From the NCBI GenBank assembly GCA_902385025.1, contig CABMDX010000045.1, positions 1-11,913 of the forward strand: a stretch of 11,913 nt of DNA, read 5' to 3'. Every line of letters starts with the position of its first letter. Positions within the stretch are counted from its first letter, which is position 1. Source of the stretch: an uncultured archaeon. Lineage in GTDB: Archaea; Halobacteriota; Methanosarcinia; Methanotrichales; Methanotrichaceae. This document shows positions 6,722 through 11,913 of this stretch, in pieces. The position numbers were made by a program, and so were the translations under genes. The notes under the pieces were generated by a model. That model made no database searches. It saw only the letters and a program-made list of their open reading frames with translations, and was not told where the DNA came from.

Positions 6722-7869
6722 TTTCCAAAAGAGCAGAAGAGATCGCTCCCTTCATCGTCATGGAGGTTTTGGAGCGGGCGCGAGAGATGGAGCGCCAGGG
6801 CATAAATGTAGTTCATCTCGAGGTTGGAGAGCCGGATTTTGATATTCCTCCTGCTGTCAAGGCTGCATACTGCAAGGCCCTGGATGAGGGGCTGACCCAC
6901 TATACGCATAGCCTGGGAGATCTGGCTTTGCGGGAGGCCATTTGCGAGCACTACCTGAAAGCCTATGGAGTAAGCGTTATGCCTGGGCAGGTGGTTGTGA
7001 CCTCAGGAACCTCGCCTGCCATGATGCTCGTATTTGCAGCTCTTCTGGAGCACGGCGACGAGGTGATCGTATCCGATCCCGGCTATGCCTGTTATCCCAA
7101 TTTCATCAATTTTCTGGGCGCTGTTCCTGCCAGGATTTCAGTCTTTGAGGAGGATGGCTTCTCCTATCGCCCTGAGGCGATCCAGGATAGGATCTGCGAA
7201 AAGACGCGGGCAATTCTCATCAATTCGCCCTCGAATCCAACAGGAAACCTGCTCTCGGAAGGGACCATGCGTGCCATTTCGCAATTCTCGCCGCACATTA
7301 TCTCTGATGAGATTTATCATGGCCTGGTCTATGAAGGAAGAGAGCACTCAATCCTAGAGTTCACGGATCATGCTTTTGTCTTGAACGGCTTTTCCAAGCT
7401 ATATGCCATGACAGGGCTGCGTTTGGGGTACATCATCGCCCCCGAGGAGTATGTGAGACCCATTCAGAAGATGCAGCAGAACTTCTTCATCTGCGCCAGC
7501 TCTCTGGCGCAAAGGGCGGGCATTGCCGCGCTGCGGGAGACGTCTGGGAATGTGGCAGAGATGAAGCGAATTTATAATCAGCGGCGGCAGTTCATAATCC
7601 CGCGCTTGAAGGAACTTGGATTTGGCATAACTGTAGAGCCCACGGGGGCTTTTTACGTCTTTGCCAATGCCAGCGCATTTTCAGGAGATTCCTACCGCTT
7701 TGCCTTCGACATTCTCGAAAAGGCGCACGTGGGCGTGACGCCCGGAGTGGACTTTGGAAGAAATGGTGAGGGATATCTGCGCTTCTCTTATGCCAATTCC
7801 ATGGAAAATATAGCCGAAGGGTTGGATAGGATCGAGCGGTATTTGAAGAATAAGAATGAGGCGGGGTAG
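6718..7869 (+). CDS. Class I/II pyridoxal-phosphate aminotransferase
   Basis: A 383-residue fold-type I aminotransferase. Hallmarks are GEPD at 37-40, TSGTSPAM at 96-103 (phosphate-binding), the Asn of SPSNPTG at 170-176, Asp197 of SDEIYHG (pairs with the PLP ring nitrogen), the Schiff-base Lys227 in GFSKLYAMTGLR, and Arg355 in YLRFSYA (substrate carboxylate). It probably transaminates aspartate, aromatic or branched amino acids against 2-oxoglutarate; the exact substrate cannot be read from sequence. The ATG overlaps the cupin stop by 4 nt, so it is co-translated with it. Length and motifs are intact. Confidence 0.94.
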   Translation: MISKRAEEIAPFIVMEVLERAREMERQGINVVHLEVGEPDFDIPPAVKAAYCKALDEGLTHYTHSLGDLALREAICEHYLKAYGVSVMPGQVVVTSGTSPAMMLVFAALLEHGDEVIVSDPGYACYPNFINFLGAVPARISVFEEDGFSYRPEAIQDRICEKTRAILINSPSNPTGNLLSEGTMRAISQFSPHIISDEIYHGLVYEGREHSILEFTDHAFVLNGFSKLYAMTGLRLGYIIAPEEYVRPIQKMQQNFFICASSLAQRAGIAALRETSGNVAEMKRIYNQRRQFIIPRLKELGFGITVEPTGAFYVFANASAFSGDSYRFAFDILEKAHVGVTPGVDFGRNGEGYLRFSYANSMENIAEGLDRIERYLKNKNEAG

Positions 7870-7887
7870 CCTGGCGAAAGCGCCAGG
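7870..7887 (+). terminator. GC hairpin after the aminotransferase
   Basis: CCTGGCG (7870-7876) and CGCCAGG (7881-7887) form a perfect 7-bp stem with an AAAG loop directly after the stop codon. There is no T tract, so it may stabilise the 3' end rather than terminate. Confidence 0.4.
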
Positions 7888-8002
7888 AAAAGGGTTTCCG
7901 TGTGGCTCAACCGACGCGTGAAGCTGTTTTGAAACTGGCTGGAGAAGCAAAGGATTTTCTCGCGCAGGGCTCTTGACCGCCAACTACAAATATCTATAAT
8001 GA

Positions 8003-8010
8003 CTATATAA
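8003..8010 (+). promoter_or_regulatory. Strong TATA box ahead of the candidate RNA
   Basis: CTATATAA predicts a start of transcription near 8033 on the plus strand, where no protein gene begins. The motif is nearly symmetrical, so a minus-strand reading cannot be excluded. Confidence 0.5.
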
Positions 8011-8032
8011 GTAATTTGTCGCTTCATGCCAT

Positions 8033-8510
8033 GAAACAGGGTGGCGGGCGTGCCGTGGGCTTAACGTATCCGGTAATGCTCTGATGACAAGGAAGAAGAC
8101 GTCTGTCCGTTCGTGGGGCAGCATCCTGCCAAGCTCCTAGGGCTGGCCAATAAAGATCCCTTGGCGTCGGAGATGCATGCCTTCGTGGCACTGCATTCGG
8201 TTGCGGGCCTGCGAGGCTGAAACACCGGCGGCAAAAAGAGTTGCGCGCTGTAACTGGCGCAGCAATCTGCCGGAAGATCTCGCGCTAATACACGGTCGGG
8301 GGCATGCTGCGGCAAAAGTCGAAGGCGAGAGGCGGGCACGAGGCCCTTTGATAAAAGGGTTCCCGTAAAACGGACGCTGTGTAAGATTCCAGTGCTACTG
8401 CCGCTTTCAAGCCCAGGCTTTTAATCGAGCTTCGGGTTGGGTCAGGCCATCACTATGGTGACAGGCTCCTCCTACAAGGGCGCTGCGGATCGGCGCTGGC
8501 CCGCCTGAGA
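8033..8510 (+). ncRNA. Candidate structured non-coding RNA of about 470 nt
   Basis: Its ends can pair: GGCGGGC (8043-8049) with GCCCGCC (8499-8505). Between them lie several good hairpins. One is CCCTTT-GATA-AAAGGG (8344-8359), followed by CCGT-AAA-ACGG. Another is ATGCATGCC/GGCA-C-TGCAT around a TTCGT loop (about 8172-8197). Others are GCCAAG/CTTGGC (near 8130-8166), TTGCGCGC paired with GCGC-A-GCAA, and TCTCGC/GCGAGA. A strong TATA box stands about 25 nt upstream. I could not match it to SRP RNA or to the RNase P core elements, apart from an isolated AGGCTGAAAC that loosely recalls an RNase P conserved region. The strand is inferred from the promoter. Identity unknown. Confidence 0.4.
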
Positions 8511-8605
8511 CTTGATCATGCTATTTTCGCACCTTTCGGAAGAGGAGTTCAAGAAATAGGCCGTCCTTTTCTTATATCGTCTAATACAATTGTCTCTGCA
8601 AGAGT

Positions 8606-8641
8606 CGACTTGGCCTGGATGAATTCTGAAGAGGCAAGTCG
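8606..8641 (+). repeat. Inverted repeat in the DUF3786 leader
   Basis: CGACTTG-G-CCT (8606-8616) pairs with AGG-CAAGTCG (8632-8641), 10 bp with a single bulged G. It lies 40 nt before the start codon. It could be an operator or an RNA hairpin controlling translation. Confidence 0.45.
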
Positions 8642-8680
8642 CTATCGAACCAATGCTTTGCAGCAGGAGAATGGCATACA

Positions 8681-9241
8681 ATGGGATATGAAATCGCTCT
8701 CGGAATGGCCTGGGGTGAGCTGGAAGAGCTGTGCTCTTCTTCGGTCATTTCAATCTCGTTTCTGGCAGAGGATTATTTGGTAAAGATTGGTGAAAGGACA
8801 ATCCTGCAATCCTTTACGGGCGCTCGGGCACCGGAGACGGAGGCAGTTCTCATCCTTCACTATCTCATCGGCCTGGAAAAATGCGGCTATAAACCATCTG
8901 GCGAGTGGATCTCCTTTAAAGAGACCGAAGGCGGCAAAGCCTTCTGGCCAGCCTTCCAGGAGACCGTCATAAAGCCACTGACGAAAAGCTTCCATAGCGA
9001 TCCGAAAGGAATAGTCGAGAGGCTACAGGGTAGCCTGGGCGGCAGGCTGGTGGGGGGTGGAGATGTGGCAGTCGAAGTGGTCACGTTTCCGGGAGTCTTC
9101 GTGAGGCTGATCTTCTGGAGGGGAGATGAGGAACTGCCGGCAGAGGCTACGATGCTGTTTGACCGCGCCCTGAGCAAGATCTACTGCATGGAGGACGTGG
9201 ATGCGCTGCTGTTGGTGCTTGCGAAGAGGGCGATTGCATGA
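8681..9241 (+). CDS. DUF3786 family protein
   Basis: A 186-residue soluble protein. The pattern matches what I know of DUF3786: an N-terminal ALGMAWGELEEL helix, a central LILHYLIGLEKCG and GEWISFKE block (about 57-81), AFWPAFQETVIKPL (87-100), and the C-terminal FWRGDEELPAEATMLFD (145-161) with a final helix ending LAKRAIA. The family occurs in anaerobic bacteria and methanogens and has no established function that I can state. The ATG is preceded by AGGAGA at about 11 nt. It appears monocistronic, preceded by the structured region and followed by AT-rich DNA. There are no membrane segments; Cys18, Cys68 and Cys169 are not arranged as an obvious metal site. Confidence 0.8.
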   Translation: MGYEIALGMAWGELEELCSSSVISISFLAEDYLVKIGERTILQSFTGARAPETEAVLILHYLIGLEKCGYKPSGEWISFKETEGGKAFWPAFQETVIKPLTKSFHSDPKGIVERLQGSLGGRLVGGGDVAVEVVTFPGVFVRLIFWRGDEELPAEATMLFDRALSKIYCMEDVDALLLVLAKRAIA

Positions 9242-9530
9242 TAATTGGATAAAATTGTATATTTTTCAGGAATAGAAACATAAAATTCCATCTATATTGA
9301 TTTATAATAATATATAATTTAAAATGCTCTTACATACTATAACACATTTTGATGCCTGATTCCCCTCACCCCTTTCAGGCCATTCTTTCCTTAAAGTTCG
9401 TGTGCGTTCTCCGGAAAATATAACGTTTGTATCTTAAGAAATATTGGCTAACATAAAATAAAAATCAAAAAAGAGATCGCACTTTTCCCATTGCGACCTC
9501 ACCTGAAAGCAATAGCAGGCTTTATTTCGT
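9242..9530. other. AT-rich convergent intergenic region
   Basis: The region lies between the 3' ends of DUF3786 (plus) and the AceTr protein (minus). No gene is visible. The first 120 nt are very AT-rich with several T runs that could end plus-strand transcription. The right-hand part carries the terminator of the minus-strand gene. Confidence 0.6.
9463..9498 (-). terminator. Hairpin and T tract ending the AceTr gene
   Basis: On the minus strand GGTCGC and GCGATC form a 6-bp stem with one G-T pair over a 12-nt loop, followed by TCTTTTTTGATTTTT. It starts about 32 nt after the stop codon. Confidence 0.6.
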
Positions 9531-10130
9531 TCACACTGGACCGAGAGGCATTACCACTTTTTTGTAGACCTCATTGATTACCTGTGCGAGGCCTGTGTAA
9601 ACGGCAGAGAATCCGCAAATGATTCCCTCATATCCTGCCAGGCTGCCGATGGCTGCACTGCCGAGATAGTCCCGGGCTGCCAGCAGCATGAACAGAATGG
9701 TGAGTGTGAGGAAAACGAATTGCAAAGCTCTGTTAACCTTCAGGGTTCCGATGAACATGACGAATGTGAAAAGTCCCCACATGAAGAAGTATGCTGCCAT
9801 GGCCGGCTTGGAAGTGGCTGTGCCAAGTCCCATCGTAGGCAGAAAGATCAGGCCCACCAGGCTGAGCCAGAAGAGGCCATAGGATGTGAATGCAGTGGTT
9901 CCAAAAGTATTGCCCTTCTTCCATTCCATTATTCCTGCAATTATCTGTGCGAGGCCCCCGTAGAATATTCCCATCGCCAGAATCATTGTATTCAGCTCAT
10001 AGTATCCAGCATTGTGAATGTTAAGCAGCACTGTAGTTAGTCCGAAGCCGAGCAGGCCGAGAGGCGCTGGGTTGGCGGTAGTGTCCTTGAGGCTTAGTAT
10101 ATCCATGGTTTGCTTCCTCACTTCTTGCAT
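9531..10130 (-). CDS. GPR1/FUN34/YaaH (AceTr) family membrane protein
   Basis: A 199-residue integral membrane protein with six predicted helices at about 22-38, 47-69, 80-98, 111-130, 134-152 and 160-186. The family signature [11 protein letters not shown] is at 20-30. [13 protein letters not shown] (58-70) and the matching [10 protein letters not shown] near the C-terminus follow the family's internal symmetry. Members such as SatP and Ato carry acetate or succinate, often with protons, or form acetate channels. In an aceticlastic methanogen this would serve acetate uptake, though specificity is inferred. AGGAGGG lies about 12 nt before ATG 10130; a second ATG at 10106 with a nearer GAGG is an alternative start. 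It is monocistronic, with its own TATA box and terminator. Confidence 0.92.
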   Translation of the reverse strand: MQEVRKQTMDILSLKDTTANPAPLGLLGFGLTTVLLNIHNAGYYELNTMILAMGIFYGGLAQIIAGIMEWKKGNTFGTTAFTSYGLFWLSLVGLIFLPTMGLGTATSKPAMAAYFFMWGLFTFVMFIGTLKVNRALQFVFLTLTILFMLLAARDYLGSAAIGSLAGYEGIICGFSAVYTGLAQVINEVYKKVVMPLGPV

Positions 10131-10191
10131 AGTTATTATTTCCCTCCTAATCCATATCCTAGTCGGTTCTAAATATTAATTTGTTACCCTT

Positions 10192-10201
10192 AAAATATAA
10201 A
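10192..10201 (-). promoter_or_regulatory. TATA box of the AceTr gene
   Basis: On the minus strand TTTATATTTT is a good archaeal TATA element. Transcription should begin near 10170, giving a leader of about 40 nt that contains AGGAGGG. Confidence 0.6.
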
Positions 10202-10420
10202 CTAATAATAATGTTAATTGTTACGCATTTTGGGGATTTAGAAATCTTTTTGTCAGGTCTGAAAATGATAATAAAACAAAAATGAACTACAGAAGGCAGG
10301 GAGTTGCCACCTCACCATTTCTGTCTTTGGCCAATGTGGATTTTTCCGCAATTTCCCTTTCTCAAGAGTTATGATCATATCATATCTTAATTTCGGCAGC
10401 ATTTCGCGGCTTGCCGGGAT

Positions 10421-10870
10421 TCATGCCGTATACTGCTCGGGAAAGGACACCAGGCCACTATGCTCAATGCCCACCAAGAGATTTGCGTAAATCTCTGCAT
10501 TGAGTCCCATTCGCATTGCATCTTTAACTTCTGGGATTGGGAAGGACGGAGCAGGAAGTCCTTATCCGGATGAGGGCTGAGTCCAATGAGATCCGAGCCT
10601 CTGCATCGCGAATCTGATGTGAGTTCAGGCCAATGAAACCAAGGGCCGAAAATCCTGCAAAACGTGCCCTGATGTAGGAGGGCTATGGGGGCATAAGAGC
10701 GAACAGGCAGCAGGGAAGCCCACCCTATCTGGGCATAGGGAGGAGTTCCCCGAGAAAATCAGGATCTACGACATGGCCCATGATGCCAAGTCCCGGCTTG
10801 ATACTCTTATCTAGGTATTGCTGGACGCCAGGCTACCACGGATGCAGCGGCCCCCTGGGACCGAAAAACT
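10421..10870 (-). pseudogene. Possible remnant of an unidentified gene
   Basis: On the minus strand one frame gives protein-like text (VQQYLDKSIKPGLGIMGHV, VDPDFLGELLPMPR, then after two TAG codons GFIGLNSHQIRDAEARISLD) and ends at TAA. A +1 frame then reads PSFPIPEVKDAMRMGL, NAEIYANLLVGIEHSGL and VSFPEQYTA, ending at TGA 10423..10421. The pieces lie in order on one strand, as expected of a decayed gene with nonsense codons and at least one frameshift. I do not recognise the family, there is no intact start, and the palindrome at 10463-10504 sits inside it. Chance resemblance to coding sequence is a real alternative. Confidence 0.25.
10463..10504. repeat. Long imperfect palindrome (16 paired bases)
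   Basis: CTCAATGC (10463-10470) pairs with GCATTGAG (10497-10504), and inside it AGAGATTT (10477-10484) pairs with AAATCTCT (10489-10496) around a 4-nt loop. Only a 6-nt bulge on one side interrupts the stem. Such a stem is unlikely by chance. Confidence 0.65.
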
Positions 10871-10961
10871 GATTTGCCTTGGGCCATCTGCATGCCTTCT
10901 TTTCTCTTCGGTGCTGACGGGAGATAATTTATGCAACTTCCAGATGCAATGACAAGCATTA

Positions 10962-10998
10962 GCCTGCGTTCCATAGCTATTTTCCAGGCGACGCAGGC
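10962..10998. repeat. 8-bp inverted repeat downstream of the KGG genes
   Basis: GCCTGCGT (10962-10969) pairs with ACGCAGGC (10991-10998) over a 21-nt loop, about 50 nt beyond the stop of the second KGG gene (minus strand). There is no T tract. It may protect the mRNA 3' end. Confidence 0.4.
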
Positions 10999-11046
10999 GA
11001 AAAACCAGATACTTTATCCTCTCGTCAACGACTTAGAATCCCTCGA

Positions 11047-11247
11047 CTATCGGTCCGGATTCAGACCTTTTGCCTTCTTGCCCTCCATAACCAGCTCCCT
11101 GACCCTCTGGCCACCCTTATGCCCGATCTCCTCATAGAATTCCCTGCCATGGGTCTGAGCAGTCTTCATGCCGCCCTTTCTGCCCGCTTCCTGTACGGTC
11201 ATCGTGCCTTTTTCATTCTTTTCAGATCCATGCTTCATCTTGGCCAT
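11047..11247 (-). CDS. KGG-motif stress protein (downstream copy)
   Basis: A 66-residue, very hydrophilic protein with two repeats of the general-stress KGG motif: MTVQEAGRKGGMKTAQTHG (16-34, KGG 24-26) and FYEEIGHKGGQRVREL (37-52, KGG 44-46). Proteins of this type (GsiB/YciG-like) accumulate under desiccation, osmotic or general stress and are thought to be largely disordered. A GGAG-containing Shine-Dalgarno precedes the ATG. It lies 66 nt after a paralogous gene in the same direction; the spacer contains an AT-rich TTTTTTTAATTTG that could be a separate promoter. It ends in TAG with a backup TAA 11 codons on. Its extra N-terminal MAKMKHGSEK segment distinguishes it from the other copy. Confidence 0.85.
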   Translation of the reverse strand: MAKMKHGSEKNEKGTMTVQEAGRKGGMKTAQTHGREFYEEIGHKGGQRVRELVMEGKKAKGLNPDR

Positions 11248-11313
11248 TGCCTTTCATCTCCTTTCCATAATTCAAATTAAAAAAAGTGCGTTCTTTTATT
11301 GAAATGCTACATC

Positions 11314-11496
11314 CTACAGCACTTTAGCCTTCTTTCCTTCTTCGATCAGCTCTTTTTCCCTTTGACCGCCTTTCCTGCCGATGTCTTCATAGAAATCTCT
11401 GCCATGTTCTAAGGTCCTCAAGCCACCTCTCCTTCCCGCTTCCTGCACAGTCATTCTTCCCCTGCCCTCTTTCCTGAACCGCAGGCTCTCGTCCAT
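11314..11496 (-). CDS. KGG-motif stress protein (upstream copy)
   Basis: A 60-residue paralogue of the neighbouring protein with the same layout: RMTVQEAGRRGGLRT (14-28, first motif changed to RGG) and FYEDIGRKGGQREKEL (35-50). The shared tail EEGKKAK/MEGKKAK makes tandem duplication clear. There is no Shine-Dalgarno before the ATG, only AGCGATAAAAA, with an AT-rich AATATTAATT about 20 nt upstream, so it may be read from a nearly leaderless mRNA, unlike its sister. The high charge, lack of hydrophobic core and short length fit a disordered stress protectant. It ends in TAG with a TAA six codons on. Confidence 0.83.
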   Translation of the reverse strand: MDESLRFRKEGRGRMTVQEAGRRGGLRTLEHGRDFYEDIGRKGGQREKELIEEGKKAKVL

Positions 11497-11913
11497 TTTT
11501 TATCGCTCTGAATTAATATTGTCGTCCAAATCATTTGAGACCGAGGCTCATTTTCATCATTTGATTTCATGCAACGATTAAGATCAACATTCTCAATCAT
11601 TATTAATATGTTACAGCGCGAATCTCATAATATGTCGCTGCCTTTTGGCGGCTATTATGTATCTTATCTTCTTTCAATATTTATGTTTTGCGCTTTATCT
11701 CCTGGACAAAAAGGAAAATTTGCTGAAATATACAGTGAATTTGCTGATTAATTTCTGCTAAAAGTGCCCAAATAAGCGATCTGCATTGGGTAACGCCTTG
11801 ACCATTTAGCGATTCGTTAGAGTGCCCGTGATATGTTGGTCCGAATGCTTGCAGACGAATAGCTATTGCCTGGAATATTCGTTGATTACCGGGCAAGCAT
11901 CGATGCCAATGCG
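11497..11913. other. AT-rich end of the window, no gene supported
   Basis: Only short open frames exist on both strands and none has recognisable motifs, ribosome sites or family-like sequence. The promoter of the upstream KGG gene should lie at about 11500-11540. Confidence 0.5.

Larger units (their letters stand above)
7888..8680. other. Long gap without a protein gene
   Basis: No frame here looks like a protein: the longer open frames have low-complexity, arginine/serine-rich translations. The stretch holds a strong TATA box (8003-8010), a hairpin-rich segment of ordinary base composition (about 8033-8510), and the leader of the DUF3786 gene with a second TATA-like CTTATATC near 8570 and an inverted repeat at 8606-8641. 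Confidence 0.6.
10131..10930. other. Long gap: AceTr promoter, then sequence of unclear origin
   Basis: The first 130 nt are AT-rich and hold the AceTr promoter. From about 10290 the base composition becomes gene-like but no long frame exists. A large imperfect palindrome lies at 10463-10504, smaller perfect hairpins lie at 10723-10740 (CCCTAT/ATAGGG) and about 10538-10563 (AAGGAC/GTCCTT), and minus-strand translations look like fragments of a broken protein. Decayed gene or structured RNA are both possible. Confidence 0.5.

Noticed and set aside
8061..8368. Small open frames on both strands in the hairpin-rich region
   Set aside because: The translations are low-complexity with no ribosome sites; RNA structure explains the sequence better.
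8033..8510. Firm assignment as RNase P RNA or SRP RNA
   Set aside because: The universally conserved RNase P ends (GGAAGUCC and ACAGAA...GCUUAU) and the SRP helix 8 loop could not be found; only an AGGCTGAAAC similarity exists.
10477..10496. CRISPR-like repeat
   Set aside because: The palindrome occurs once only, with no spaced copies in the window.
10540..10810. RNase P RNA between GGAAGTCC (near 10555) and CCCGGCTTGAT (near 10793)
   Set aside because: The two short matches are suggestive, but the obligatory ACAGAA is missing and the rest does not fit the expected fold.
11569..11751. 60-residue hydrophobic plus-strand frame
   Set aside because: AT-rich sequence, no ribosome site, no recognisable domain; likely random.
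1..11913. Complete reassignment of TAG to an amino acid
   Set aside because: TAG ends DUF2111, the TIR-like gene, ino1, the aminotransferase and both KGG genes at their natural ends, so it still works as a stop here.

Overview
The window looks like chromosomal DNA of a methanogenic euryarchaeon. Indicators are a DUF2111 gene (a family I know from methanogens), an archaeal Era-like GTPase followed by a DUF2073-type reading frame, TATA-box promoters, GGTGA/GGAGG ribosome sites with frequent GTG/TTG starts, a GPR1/FUN34/YaaH acetate-transporter-family protein, and KGG-motif stress proteins. Together these suggest an aceticlastic Methanothrix-like lineage. That placement is inference from gene content, not a database match.

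Layout. 1-952, minus: DUF2073 N-terminus running off the window edge, preceded by the Era-like GTPase, then a non-coding gap. 950-2044, minus: a SPASM-type radical SAM protein, divergent from argG (2143-3318, plus). 3402-5124, plus: a cluster of DUF2111 (with an in-frame amber codon), a RimI-like acetyltransferase and a deoxyribosyltransferase/TIR-like protein. 5256-7869, plus: an apparent operon of myo-inositol-1-phosphate synthase, a small cupin and a class I/II aminotransferase, with a good TATA box in front. 7870-8680: no protein gene, but a strong TATA box followed by about 470 nt rich in hairpins whose two ends can pair, so a candidate structured RNA. 8681-9241, plus: DUF3786 protein. 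9531-10130, minus: AceTr-family membrane protein with its own promoter and terminator. 10131-11046: non-coding, with a long imperfect palindrome and possible remnants of a decayed gene. 11047-11496, minus: two tandem paralogous KGG proteins. 11497-11913: AT-rich, nothing convincing.

How the genes relate. Most are housekeeping or metabolic: arginine synthesis (argG), inositol phosphate for archaeal lipids or solutes (ino1), amino-acid transamination and acetate handling. The main oddities are two methanogen-type genes (DUF2073 and DUF2111) interrupted in frame by TAG. The DUF2111 TAG is followed six bases later by a perfect 8-bp hairpin. TAG also ends at least six other genes here, including DUF2111 itself, so this is local readthrough or gene decay rather than a code with no amber stop. 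Other points of interest are the unexplained structured RNA region, a cupin whose conserved N-terminus has no standard start codon, and a deoxyribosyltransferase-like protein lacking the expected catalytic glutamate.
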